A stretch of DNA of 38,161 bases from JAKQHY01 sp034429475 (GTDB lineage: Bacteria; Chloroflexota; Anaerolineae; B4-G1; SLSP01): the NCBI GenBank assembly GCA_034429475.1, contig DAOUGD010000010.1:1-38161 (forward strand). The letters are read 5' to 3'. Numbering within the stretch: position 1 is the first letter of the stretch; each line of letters starts with the position of its first letter. The translations under genes were made by a program, and so were the position numbers. A model generated the notes under the pieces. The model ran no database searches. It saw nothing but the letters and a program-made list of their open reading frames with translations, and was not told where the DNA came from. This document shows, one piece after another, positions 28,270 through 36,585 of the stretch.

Positions 28270-28292
28270 CCGCAATCAGGCGCGTTATTGCA

Positions 28293-28321
28293 TTTTGCGT
28301 TTTAAAGTTTGGGCATATAAT
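28293..28321 (+). promoter_or_regulatory. Promoter of the FHA/STAND cluster
   Basis: TTTTGC, 17-bp spacer, TATAAT (28316-28321). The box ends seven bases before ATG 28329, again predicting a leaderless or near-leaderless mRNA. Divergent from the box at 28264-28269. Confidence 0.55.
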
Positions 28322-28328
28322 CCCGTGT

Positions 28329-29135
28329 ATGAACGGTTGGATGCGGCTCGAAAATTGGATTGAGCAACTGGTGGAGGAGCCTTTTGTGCGCTTGTTCGCC
28401 GGGCGTTTGCTCCCACACGAGGTGGCCCGGCATTTGGTGCGCGCGCTTGAGGATGGCGAGCGGGTGGGCGCGGACGGGGTGATGGAAGTGCCCGGTCGCT
28501 TTCGCATTACGCTGGCCCCCGACGACCTGGACGCGCTCCGCCGCCACCACCCCGATCTGGAAATGCAACTAGCCAACGCGCTCCAACTGCTGGCGCGACG
28601 GATGAACGTGCGGCTCAAAGATCCGCCGGGCGTGATTCTACAGAGCGATCCGGCGCTGGGGCCGCGCGGGGTACACATCGTTCCGGCGGACCAGACGCCA
28701 CGCAGCGATGGGCAAACCCGCGATTTGGGCGTGGAACGGGTGCAGGAGCTACTGACGCAGGAGTCGGCGCCGGAAACTTCCGCTTACCTCATCATTGCCG
28801 GGGAGCGCACATTTGACCTGAAGCAGGCCATTGTCCGTCTGGGGCGCGCATTGGACAACGACGTGATCCTCGAAGATCGCCGGGTATCGCGTCACCACGC
28901 CCAACTGCGCCGCCGGTACGGCCGTTACATCCTGCAAGACCTGGGCAGCAGCGGCGGCACCAGCGTCAATGGCTTTCCGGTGCAAGAAATCGTCCTGCGT
29001 TCCGGCGATTTAATTTCGCTGGCCGGGCTAGACCTCATTTACGCGGAAGAAGTCCCGCTACCGCGTGAGACATCCGGCGACACACAGCCGTATGTCCCGC
29101 CACAAATTCAAGAACCGGGGAAAGCCACAGCGTAA
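28329..29135 (+). CDS. DUF3662-FHA domain protein (FhaA-like)
   Basis: 268 residues. Residues 1-110 are a DUF3662/FhaA N-terminal domain (RLENWIEQLVEEPFVRLFAG, LLPHEVARHLVRALED, NALQLLARRMN). Residues 155-245 are an FHA phospho-threonine-binding domain with intact VRLGRALDNDV, RRVSRHHAQLRRR, and GGTSVNGFPV, so the key Arg, Ser-Arg-x-His and Asn-Gly are present. Cytoplasmic. In Actinobacteria the equivalent protein is a substrate and reader of Ser/Thr kinases controlling the cell wall. Stop and next start overlap as TAATG, implying coupling. The Ser/Thr kinases at 2.6-6.6 kb are candidate writers (inference). Confidence 0.93.
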   Translation: MNGWMRLENWIEQLVEEPFVRLFAGRLLPHEVARHLVRALEDGERVGADGVMEVPGRFRITLAPDDLDALRRHHPDLEMQLANALQLLARRMNVRLKDPPGVILQSDPALGPRGVHIVPADQTPRSDGQTRDLGVERVQELLTQESAPETSAYLIIAGERTFDLKQAIVRLGRALDNDVILEDRRVSRHHAQLRRRYGRYILQDLGSSGGTSVNGFPVQEIVLRSGDLISLAGLDLIYAEEVPLPRETSGDTQPYVPPQIQEPGKATA

Positions 29136-29569
29136 TGGATGGGTTATTGATTCTGCGGGTGGCCCTGGCGCTGGGGCTTTACGCATTTTTAGGGTTGGCG
29201 TTTTATGTGTTGTGGCAAGGGTTGCGCCAAAATGAGCGGGGCGCCGCCGCGCCGCACACGCCGGCGCGGCTGGTATGCGAGCAAGGTGCAGAAGCGGGGC
29301 GCGTGGTGGAGCTACAGGAAATCAGCACCATAGGGCGCGCCGCGAACAACACGGTCATGATTGCGGATGCGTTTGCATCGGCCAATCACGCGATGATTGT
29401 GTGGCGCGAGATGGCCTGGTGGCTGGAAGACCTGGAAAGTCATAACGGCACGTATCTGAACGCGGAACGCATCGCCCAGCCCATCGCGTTGACCCTTGGC
29501 GATCACATTCAAATTGGTGAAACTGTACTGCGCTTCGAACGGGGAACGCCAGTGCAGGGGACCGCATAG
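29135..29569 (+). CDS. Membrane-anchored FHA domain protein (FhaB-like)
   Basis: 144 residues. One N-terminal membrane helix (VALALGLYAFLGLAFYVLW), a short linker, then an FHA domain at about 55-140: STIGRAANNTV, ASANHAMI, SHNGTYLNAERI. The usual Ser-Arg-x-His of the phosphate-binding loop reads Ser-Ala-Asn-His, so one phosphate contact is missing and binding may be weaker or altered. Start overlaps the stop of the previous gene. Organisation (DUF3662-FHA then TM-FHA) matches FhaA/FhaB pairs. Confidence 0.9.
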   Translation: MDGLLILRVALALGLYAFLGLAFYVLWQGLRQNERGAAAPHTPARLVCEQGAEAGRVVELQEISTIGRAANNTVMIADAFASANHAMIVWREMAWWLEDLESHNGTYLNAERIAQPIALTLGDHIQIGETVLRFERGTPVQGTA

Positions 29570-29681
29570 AAACTCAACTGGATTTCTTTCCTGAATTGAA
29601 ATGCTCTCGTTACACTTAGATACTTGTACCCGGTGGCAAGAACCTCTACAATTAGATCAAAATCTAATCAGGAGGTATGCT

Positions 29682-31586
29682 TTGCGGCACGACGTGATTG
29701 CGTGGCTGTGGCTGAGTTCGGCGGCTATTCCGGCTGTGTTGGTGGGGCGTCAGGTATTCCCCGCGTGGCAGCAATATTCCGCCGGGTTGTGGGCGTTCCT
29801 GGCCGTCATCGGAAGCAGTCTGATGGCGATGGTGGCTTCCTTGCTGGGACGTCTCAAGTTGGCGCAGGCCAGCCCTCAGACGCCGGCCTACCGCACCGAC
29901 ATAGCCGCCAAAGCCGACGCGGCGCGGATCAGCCGCATCACCTTTGACCGGCTGCGCTCTCCGCGTTTCACCATCGCCCCTCCCCCCAGCGACTTTGTGG
30001 GGCGCCAGGCAGAATTGCTGGCCCTGCTGGAAAACTTCGACAAGGGCGTGCTGATCACCAGCGCCAACGGCAGCGCCGGTATGGGGACAACGGCGCTGGG
30101 CCGCCGGTTGGCCTTTGCCCTGGCCGACGACTACCTCGATGGCTGCCTGGAAATTGACCTGCGCGGCGCATCTCCCACGATGGAAGAACCATTGGATCCG
30201 GTGGAGGCCCAGCGGCGCTTGCTGCGACCCTTCTACCCTTACGAGACGCTGCCGGACGATCCCAAAGAACTCAATAAACTCTACCGCTCGACCTTCTCCG
30301 ACTACAAAGTACTGTTGCTGTTGGACAACGCTGCGACCAGCACACAACTGCGGAGCCTGTTGCCGCGCTCTCCTTCCGTCGCGATCGTCACTTCACAACA
30401 AACCGATTTATCCCTGAACTGGGCCAAGTTCTATCACCTGGAGTTGCAGGGGTTAAAAGCTGAAGACGCCCGGCAACTCTTGTTGCGCGTGTCCCGGCAC
30501 GAAAAGGAAGAAAACGCCGGCGCCTGGGAGAAGCTGGTCGAGCACTTTGAGGGGATTCCGTTAGCCCTGCGCGTTGTGGCGTCGTTGATGAAGGAGCCGT
30601 TCGATCAAAAGCCCAAAGACATCAACCGCACCTTCCCCAAAGTCCGCAAATCCCTGGTCGCCCTGCACGGAGAAGGCGCAACCAACCTCACCGTTGACGC
30701 AGTGCTCGATTTGATTTACGAAAAACTCTCCGCCGACCTGCGCGCCCGGTTTGAAGATCTGGCCGTTTTTCCCGGCCCGATCACCCAGGGCGCCGCCGCC
30801 GCCGTGTGGGACGTTGAGCCGCGCGAAGCGGAAGAAATGCTGATCGCGTTAACCCGCCATAATTTGCTGGAGTATCGCACCAGTTCGTATACGTATCTAA
30901 TGCACGACCTGGTGCGGCAGCACGTCATGCAACTACTGTTGGGACAGATGAAGCAGACGGACACGGTGGTACTGCGTTATGCCGACTACGCGCTCAAGGA
31001 AGCCGTCAAGGCCAATGAGTTATTCAAAGCCGGCGGCTCGACGGCGGCGGATGGGCTGTTGCAGTTTTCGCGGTTGTGGCCGGATCTGTGGAAGGCCTGG
31101 AATCGGATGAATCACACCGATCCCGGCTGGCCTCATCCTGAGGATACCGAACCCTGGCTGGAAAATTTTGCCCAACAGGTGTGGCCCGTCCTGAGCGCGA
31201 CCCGCCCCCCCGAAGATCAGATCATGATTCTGGAACGTTCTCTGGAAATTGCGCGCACCGCCAAAAACCAGAAGAACGAACTGTTCCTGGTAGCAGAGTT
31301 GGGACACATTTATACCGCCCAAGAAAAGGCCGAGCAGGCGCTCGAATATCACGAGCGGCACCTGGCGCTGGCCTTTGACCTGCATGACCGCTCCCAAGAG
31401 GCCGACGCTCTGACCTGCATCGGGCAGGCCTGCGGCTTCCTCGGCAACTATGCGCGGGCGCAGGAGATGTGGCGGCAGGCTATCGCTCTGCTCAATGTGT
31501 TGGACAAAGATCGCGCAGCGGAAGTGCGTTCGTGGTTACAGACCCTGGAAGAAAAACTCGCTTCGCCAGAGCCGCGCGAACCGTAA
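29682..31586 (+). CDS. STAND (NB-ARC-like) ATPase-TPR protein with altered Walker A, membrane-anchored
   Basis: 634 residues from TTG 29682, chosen because AGGAGG lies six bases upstream; an in-frame ATG at 29601 has no ribosome site. Two N-terminal membrane helices, then an NB-ARC-type module: GSAGMGTTALG at the P-loop (30069-30101), Walker-B-like VLLLLDNA, IVTSQQTD, LELQGLKAEDARQLL, and EGIPLALRVVASLM (GxPLAL). A winged-helix segment with LAVFPG and MHDLVRQHVMQ follows, then TPR-like repeats at the C-terminus (ELGHIYTAQEKAEQALEYHERHL). The invariant P-loop Lys is Thr (ACA, 30087-30089), so nucleotide binding or hydrolysis may be lost. The gene starts about 110 bases after the FHA gene. Role: signalling switch or scaffold (inference). 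Confidence 0.87.
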   Translation: MRHDVIAWLWLSSAAIPAVLVGRQVFPAWQQYSAGLWAFLAVIGSSLMAMVASLLGRLKLAQASPQTPAYRTDIAAKADAARISRITFDRLRSPRFTIAPPPSDFVGRQAELLALLENFDKGVLITSANGSAGMGTTALGRRLAFALADDYLDGCLEIDLRGASPTMEEPLDPVEAQRRLLRPFYPYETLPDDPKELNKLYRSTFSDYKVLLLLDNAATSTQLRSLLPRSPSVAIVTSQQTDLSLNWAKFYHLELQGLKAEDARQLLLRVSRHEKEENAGAWEKLVEHFEGIPLALRVVASLMKEPFDQKPKDINRTFPKVRKSLVALHGEGATNLTVDAVLDLIYEKLSADLRARFEDLAVFPGPITQGAAAAVWDVEPREAEEMLIALTRHNLLEYRTSSYTYLMHDLVRQHVMQLLLGQMKQTDTVVLRYADYALKEAVKANELFKAGGSTAADGLLQFSRLWPDLWKAWNRMNHTDPGWPHPEDTEPWLENFAQQVWPVLSATRPPEDQIMILERSLEIARTAKNQKNELFLVAELGHIYTAQEKAEQALEYHERHLALAFDLHDRSQEADALTCIGQACGFLGNYARAQEMWRQAIALLNVLDKDRAAEVRSWLQTLEEKLASPEPREP

Positions 31587-31621
31587 CGCCGGGTTTTCAC
31601 TGAAGAGAATCTGACTCAATC

Positions 31622-31656
31622 CGTCCCGCGAAGAAGTCTTTTGCGGGACGCTTTTT
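31622..31656 (+). terminator. Intrinsic terminator after the STAND gene
   Basis: 8-bp stem CGTCCCGC / GCGGGACG with a 13-nt loop, followed by CTTTTT. It separates the FHA/STAND unit from the histidine kinase gene. Confidence 0.85.
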
Positions 31657-31661
31657 GTCTA

Positions 31662-31689
31662 TTGCGTATCTATCCATTTGGTATAAAAT
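31662..31689 (+). promoter_or_regulatory. Candidate promoter of the histidine kinase gene
   Basis: TTGCGT, 16-bp spacer, TAAAAT directly after the upstream terminator. Start codon is 13 bases beyond the box. Confidence 0.35.
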
Positions 31690-31702
31690 AGGTTAAAATC
31701 CG

Positions 31703-32995
31703 ATGGACGCGAGTCATAGTATGAATAATCTCTCCGAACCTGAGACATACCCCACCCGGCTATATGCGTGGGTTCAGGACATTGCCGCAACGCTCGATTT
31801 ACCGACGGTGGCAGCACGCCTGGCGACGCATATCCGCGAACTGTTGCAGGCCGACTATGGGCTGGTTTACCTGTTGGCGGAAGCTGAACCGCCCTCGCAA
31901 TTGGTGGAAGTGGTGGGGGCTGCCGCCGACTGGAATACGACACCCTACATTGGCGCGCTGCTATGCTTTGAGGAGGATCCCCTGGGATTGGCGCTGCGCT
32001 CCGGCGTCGGGCAGATCATAACCCACACCCCGGAAGCAGCCCGTCTGCTTCAAATCCCCGACGTTCCCCCAGATTCCACGGCGCTGTTGTGCGCTCCGCT
32101 GATCCACGAGGGTGAGGTCATTGGGGTAGCTGCCGTAGCGCGTTCCGTCCCCGCTCCGGCCTTCGTCCCCGACGACATGAAATTATTGTTGCGGCTGATC
32201 ACTCCGGCGGCCACAGCCGTCGCTCACGCCAAACTCTACCAGATTGAGCGAGAATGTGCGGTCGCCCTGCGCCAATCGCTCGCGCAGCAGCAGGAACACG
32301 ATCGGCTGAAGGATCAATTCTTGCAAAACGTCTCCCACGAATTCCGCGCACCGTTGACGATTGCGCGAGGTTATATCGAGTTGCTGGAGCTTGAATTGGA
32401 AACACTGTCGCCGGCGCAACAGGACGCCGTTACGGTTGTGGCCCGGCGGCTGCGGATGCTCAGCGAGCTGGTGCGGGACATCAACACAATTCTTCACACC
32501 AAAAATCCGACCGTGCAACATGAACCGTTGGACTTGGCCGAGTTGGTGACCCATACCGCCGGCGATTTTTGTCGCAGCGCCGAAAGGGCCATGCTCACAC
32601 TCACGATCGAGGTGGAGATGGCGCACGCTTGGGTGTTGGGCAACTCCGTCCAACTCCTGCGTGTGGTGGACAATTTGATCGGCAACGCGCTCAAATTCAC
32701 GCCGCCGGGTGGGCGCATTGACGTGCGCCTCCGGCAAAACGGCGACAAGTTCCAGTTAGCAGTTGCGGACACCGGCGTGGGCATGTCTCCAGAGAACATA
32801 CAGCACATCTTCGAGCGTTTTTATCAGGCGGAAGGGCTTGCTCGCTGGTATCCTGGAGAACAGGGCATGGGATTGGGGCTGACTATGGTGAAAGAAATCA
32901 TCGAAGCGCACGGCGGACAAGTCCAGGTAGAGAGTGACCTGGGAAAAGGCAGCACCTTTACCGTGTCCCTGCCGGTGATGCAAGCTGCGAGTTAG
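31703..32995 (+). CDS. GAF-domain sensor histidine kinase (orphan)
   Basis: 430 residues, soluble. Residues 28-180: GAF-type sensor domain. Residues 200-265: HisKA with FLQNVSHEFRAPLTIARGY (phosphoacceptor His212). Residues 310-425: HATPase with N box DNLIGNALKFTPPGG, G1 VADTGVGMS, F box IFERFYQAEG and G2 GMGLGLTMV. All catalytic motifs are intact. No membrane segment and no response regulator beside it. The coding end (CELLS-like repeat GCGAGTTAGGAG) supplies its TAG stop, so the 3' end has been touched by the repeat cluster. Own promoter region after a terminator; closed by a bidirectional terminator. Confidence 0.93.
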   Translation: MDASHSMNNLSEPETYPTRLYAWVQDIAATLDLPTVAARLATHIRELLQADYGLVYLLAEAEPPSQLVEVVGAAADWNTTPYIGALLCFEEDPLGLALRSGVGQIITHTPEAARLLQIPDVPPDSTALLCAPLIHEGEVIGVAAVARSVPAPAFVPDDMKLLLRLITPAATAVAHAKLYQIERECAVALRQSLAQQQEHDRLKDQFLQNVSHEFRAPLTIARGYIELLELELETLSPAQQDAVTVVARRLRMLSELVRDINTILHTKNPTVQHEPLDLAELVTHTAGDFCRSAERAMLTLTIEVEMAHAWVLGNSVQLLRVVDNLIGNALKFTPPGGRIDVRLRQNGDKFQLAVADTGVGMSPENIQHIFERFYQAEGLARWYPGEQGMGLGLTMVKEIIEAHGGQVQVESDLGKGSTFTVSLPVMQAAS

Positions 32996-33090
32996 GAGCG
33001 GCGAGTTAGGAGTTAAATGAAAACGCGCCCGGTCTCACCAAGAGACCGGGCGCGTTCTATTTCCTCACTCCTAACCCCTCACTCCTAACG
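32986..33090. repeat. Heptanucleotide cluster flanking a terminator, overlapping two stop codons
   Basis: GCGAGTTAGGAG units on the left and CTCACTCCTAACCCCTCACTCCTAAC on the right of the 33022-33056 hairpin. The left unit carries the TAG stop of the histidine kinase (32993-32995); the right unit carries the TAG stop of the convergent oxidoreductase (33085-33087). Confidence 0.85.
33022..33056. terminator. Bidirectional terminator between convergent genes
   Basis: Perfect 15-bp GC-rich stem AACGCGCCCGGTCTC / GAGACCGGGCGCGTT with a 5-nt loop. On the minus strand the stem runs into TTTTCATTT; on the plus strand into TTCTATTTCC. Confidence 0.85.
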
Positions 33091-36000
33091 CTTCAAATAC
33101 GCAATCATCGGATCCGTCACCAGTGGCACGAGGTCGCCGATCATGTGCGGCATGAGGTGGTCCATCACCTTCGGCATCAACTCCGGCATTTGCTCGGCCA
33201 TGTAAGCGGGCATCGGAATCATCTCGGCGACACGCGCCAGCATCGTCGGCATGACCTTGGGCATCATTAGCGGCAGCAGCTTGGGGAAGAGGAACGGGAA
33301 CAGCGGCTTCATCGCCCCCAACGCGCCGGGAACTTTGCCCATCGCGCGCATCATCGCGCCCATGCCCAACGGCATGGCGTCAATCAACTCCGGCCACATC
33401 GTCCCCATCAGGTTGGCGAACCCCTGCGGCGTCATCAGCGCGATCATTGCCTCGAAGACCGCCCACTGCGCCTTGACCTCCGGGTTGGGGTCGGGGAAGT
33501 CGTAGCCGAGCGCCTCCGCGCAGAAGCGCGACAGGTCTACCACTTCGACGGGAACAGGCTTCTTGTTCGCGCTCACCCGCAGTTGGAACTCGCAGCAAGG
33601 GCAGGCCGCCAGTACCTTCTGCGCACCGACTTCGACGGCTTCGTCCAGGCGGTGCTTGCCGACTTCGGCGGCGACCGGCGGCTCCTTGATGAGCGTAAGG
33701 ACGCTGCCGCAGCAGTGCGCTTCGTCGCGGTTGTATGGCATCTCCACAAATTCCACGCCGGGGATGGCCTTGATCACGTCGCGCGGTTCCTCGTAGATGT
33801 GCGACACGCGCCCCATGTGACAGGAATCGTGCCACGTTACCTTCACCTTGTCACTCTGTCTCCCTGTCACCTTGTCCGGGAACACAAACTCCCCACTCCG
33901 CACCTTCTCCGCCACCACCTCGCTGTAATGCTTCGACGTGATGCCGTACTCGATGCCGAGTTTCTCGCACCATTCCGGGTAGACGTGCCGCCACATCATA
34001 TTGCACGCCGGGCACGAAGTGATGACCGTGTCGGCGCCGGCCGTCTTGACGGCAGCGATGTTTTTCTTCATCGTCTCGGCGAACACGTCCCACTTGCCGG
34101 CGACGAGCATCGGCGTGCCGCAGCAGTTCTCCTTCTTGCCGACGTAGGTGAAGTCCACCCCCGCCACGTCCAATAGCCGCACCGACGCCATCCCGATGTC
34201 GTGTTCCACAAAGCTGGCCGTACACCCGGCAAAGTAGACTGCCGGGGCCTTCCGCCCGCTGTGCTTTTCGCGCAGGTCCTCCGGGAACCAGGCATCGCGG
34301 TCTTTGCGATACCCGGCCCAGATGTTGCCCTGGCTCAACGTGGCCTCCGCCATCATCTCGAAGGGCGGGAAGGTCATCCGTCCGTCTTCGTGAATCAACT
34401 TGCCGCGCAGCTTCATCCACGACGGCTCGATGGGCAGGGCGGCGGAGCAACGCAGGTTGCACAACTCGCAGGTCGTGCAGACCAGGAACGTGTCTACCAT
34501 AAATTGATCCCACTGCTCGCGGCCTTCCATGTATTCGCGGAGCCAGTACCACTTGCCGCGCGGACTCTGGCTTTCCCACCCGCGCCCGTAGTATTGGTCG
34601 CACTCCTGGACGCAGTAACCGCACTGCGAGCAGGCGTAGGCGTACCACGCCACGTCGGGGGGAATGCCGCGCACGGGCGCGGCGGGGATGCGCTCGCCCA
34701 CGTCGCTCTTCATCACGTTGCTGAAGGGGCGGATGAGCGGCTCGAAGGTGTTGGCGGCAATCAGCGCGTTGCTGATGATCGCGTTCCCGATGACTTTGCC
34801 GGGATTGAGGATGCCCGCCGGGTCGGCCTGCGCCTTGAATTGCGTCAGCACGTCCACGCGCTCCGCGCCCAGAATTCTCTTTGCCATCTTGGTGTAGTAC
34901 AGACCGGTGGCGTAGGGCCGCCCGCCATACTTCGACGCGATGCCGGCGATGGTGAGGGAGAGCGGGAAGAGGAAATTGTAGCTTAATTTGCGCTGGTCGG
35001 CGGGGATGAAGCCCAGAATGACGACTTCCGGCACGCCGCCGCGCCCCTGACGGATGAGCATCCCCTCCTTGACGACGGGGTGAAACACCTTCTGCTCCAC
35101 GTCCGCCAGCATGGCGCCCAGGCCGGAAAGCGGCACGATGACTTCGGCGGGCACCAGGCTCGGCCCCAGCCGTTTGACCGTCATAATCTTGAAGCGGTTG
35201 GCCCATTCGTGTTGGGCGATTTCGTCGCTGAGCATCTCGGCTTTGCACTTGCCGGCCTGCTTCCGCCGCATCAGACCCTCGCGCACGACGGCGGCGTCCT
35301 GCTGACGGAAGGCTAACGTCACGATGTAGGTTTGGGGCAATTCGACGTGCTTTTCCACCGGATGGCCCTGGTGCGTCATCAGCGGCGCCTGGTTTTTGAG
35401 CTGCGCCATGCGCGGGTTGATGAAGTGCATAGACCAGATGGGCAGGTTTTCCTCCATAAAGCCTTCGAGCAGGCGTTGCAAGTCGTGGGGATCGGGGCAA
35501 CTGATGGAGAGGATTTCCAGTGGAACGAGAGGCTGTACTTTGATCGTCAGCTCGATGATGATGCCGGTGATCCCTTCGGCCTCGTAGATCATATCCAGCC
35601 CGGCGCCCTCGAAAAGGCCGAGGCTGCCGTCGCCCAGCACCACCTTCGCGCTGACCACCACGTCGCGGAACCAGCCGGCTTCGTAAGAGCCGTAGCCCGC
35701 GCCGCCCTGCGCCAACCACCCGCCCGCCGTCGAAGAGGGCGCGCTGCTCGGATAGGTGCGCAACATCATGTCGTGCTTCTTCAACTCGCGCTCTACCTTT
35801 TCCCAGATAGCGCCGGGCTGCAAGGTGGCGGTCTGCGCGGCCTGATCCACGCTGAGGACTTTGTCCATGCGGAAGAAGTCAATCACCACGCCGCCTTTGA
35901 CCGGCAGGACGCCGCCGTATCCCGACGTGGCCTTGCCGCGCGGCGTGAGCGGCACGCCTTCTTGGGCGGCCCACTGCACCAGCGCGACCACCTCTTCCGC

Positions 36001-36174
36001 CGACGCGGGTTGCACCACCGCCTCCGCCAGCGGGTTGCCGATGAGGGGCTTGATGAGCAGCGGCATCTCGCCGACATCGTGGCTGTAGAGCTTGCGCTCC
36101 ACCCGCCGCGTCGTCATCCGCTCGCCGAACAGTGCGGCGAGCCACTCCACTTGTTGCGGGGATAAGTGAGCCAT
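33085..36174 (-). CDS. FAD-linked oxidase / Fe-S heterodisulfide-reductase-like fusion with Met-rich tail
   Basis: 1029 residues, a GlcD + GlcF (HdrD)-type fusion. Residues ~50-225: FAD_binding_4 (PLTPRGKATSGYGG, GGWLAQGGAGYGSYE). Then the FAD-oxidase C-terminal region (~230-490). Two 4Fe-4S motifs: CSQCGYCVQEC (~515) and CTTCELCNLRC (~565). Two CCG-type cysteine domains: AGCTASF...KENCCGTPM (~640-690) and HDSCHMG...AHCCGS (~780-820) plus ACPCCEF. Residues ~925-1029 are an unusual tail with about 21 Met. Expected to oxidise a 2-hydroxy acid or similar and pass electrons through Fe-S; substrate unknown. Start ATG has AGGAGG five bases upstream. Follows an ArsR gene on the same strand. An octamer repeat at 33845-33880 encodes a local KVTGRQSDKVK insert. 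Confidence 0.92.
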   Translation of the reverse strand: MAHLSPQQVEWLAALFGERMTTRRVERKLYSHDVGEMPLLIKPLIGNPLAEAVVQPASAEEVVALVQWAAQEGVPLTPRGKATSGYGGVLPVKGGVVIDFFRMDKVLSVDQAAQTATLQPGAIWEKVERELKKHDMMLRTYPSSAPSSTAGGWLAQGGAGYGSYEAGWFRDVVVSAKVVLGDGSLGLFEGAGLDMIYEAEGITGIIIELTIKVQPLVPLEILSISCPDPHDLQRLLEGFMEENLPIWSMHFINPRMAQLKNQAPLMTHQGHPVEKHVELPQTYIVTLAFRQQDAAVVREGLMRRKQAGKCKAEMLSDEIAQHEWANRFKIMTVKRLGPSLVPAEVIVPLSGLGAMLADVEQKVFHPVVKEGMLIRQGRGGVPEVVILGFIPADQRKLSYNFLFPLSLTIAGIASKYGGRPYATGLYYTKMAKRILGAERVDVLTQFKAQADPAGILNPGKVIGNAIISNALIAANTFEPLIRPFSNVMKSDVGERIPAAPVRGIPPDVAWYAYACSQCGYCVQECDQYYGRGWESQSPRGKWYWLREYMEGREQWDQFMVDTFLVCTTCELCNLRCSAALPIEPSWMKLRGKLIHEDGRMTFPPFEMMAEATLSQGNIWAGYRKDRDAWFPEDLREKHSGRKAPAVYFAGCTASFVEHDIGMASVRLLDVAGVDFTYVGKKENCCGTPMLVAGKWDVFAETMKKNIAAVKTAGADTVITSCPACNMMWRHVYPEWCEKLGIEYGITSKHYSEVVAEKVRSGEFVFPDKVTGRQSDKVKVTWHDSCHMGRVSHIYEEPRDVIKAIPGVEFVEMPYNRDEAHCCGSVLTLIKEPPVAAEVGKHRLDEAVEVGAQKVLAACPCCEFQLRVSANKKPVPVEVVDLSRFCAEALGYDFPDPNPEVKAQWAVFEAMIALMTPQGFANLMGTMWPELIDAMPLGMGAMMRAMGKVPGALGAMKPLFPFLFPKLLPLMMPKVMPTMLARVAEMIPMPAYMAEQMPELMPKVMDHLMPHMIGDLVPLVTDPMIAYLKR
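33845..33880. repeat. Octanucleotide repeat inside the oxidoreductase gene
   Basis: TGTCACTC TGTCTCCC TGTCACCT TGTCCGGG: four imperfect 8-nt units, translated on the minus strand as KVTGRQSDKV between the CCG domains. Confidence 0.7.
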
Positions 36175-36182
36175 CTTTGCCT

Positions 36183-36268
36183 CCTGGGAAAATTGGGAAA
36201 CAGGAAATGAGTAATGGGTAATGAGTAATAAGTCTCTTAACTCATTTCGCTTAACTCATGACTCTTTA
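36183..36268. repeat. Heptanucleotide-type inverted-repeat cluster
   Basis: GAGTAATGGGTAATGAGTAATAAG-type units face CTTAACTCATTTCGCTTAACTCATGACTC, filling the gap between the ArsR gene and the oxidoreductase gene. Confidence 0.75.
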
Positions 36269-36574
36269 CTTTCTTGCCAACAAATCTGCCACAAAGCTGC
36301 GCATGATTTCAATCGCTTGCAGGATGCGGGGATCGCCGAGAGAGTAGTAGATGGTCGTGCCGTCGCGCTCGGTCTTGACCAGGCCGCGTTCACGGAGGAT
36401 GCGCAGGTGGTGGGAGACGGTCGGCTGAGAGATATCCAACGCCTCGGTCAGTTCGGTCACGTTGCGGGGGTGGTCGGCGACAAGGTAGAGCAGTTTGAGC
36501 CGTTTGGAGTCGCCGATACCTTCACAGACGTAGCGATGCAGCAATTCCATTTCCTGATCTGAAATGTTTGGCAC
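36266..36574 (-). CDS. ArsR-family transcriptional regulator
   Basis: 102 residues, winged helix-turn-helix repressor type. Seen: GDSKRLKLLYLVADHPRNVTELTEALDISQPTVSHHLRIL (helix-turn-helix around the SQPTVSHHL recognition helix) and a wing KTERDGTTIYYSLG. The ELCVCD metal site of ArsR/SmtB helix 3 is absent (VTELTEAL here), and no His/Asp pair is obvious at the last helix, so it may sense something other than metal. Start is GTG 36574 (AAGG seven bases upstream). It reads toward the oxidoreductase gene and sits beside a good inverted-repeat operator, so autoregulation and control of the oxidoreductase are likely. Confidence 0.92.
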   Translation of the reverse strand: MPNISDQEMELLHRYVCEGIGDSKRLKLLYLVADHPRNVTELTEALDISQPTVSHHLRILRERGLVKTERDGTTIYYSLGDPRILQAIEIMRSFVADLLARK

Positions 36575-36585
36575 GGAGAAACCTT

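Noticed and set aside
29601..29681. ATG 29601 as the start of the STAND ATPase
   Set aside because: No ribosome site before it, while TTG 29682 has AGGAGG at six bases and begins just before the first membrane helix; 29601 remains possible.
33851..35719. 622-codon open frame on the minus strand
   Set aside because: Out-of-frame shadow of the FAD/Fe-S oxidoreductase, very rich in Arg, no recognisable domain.
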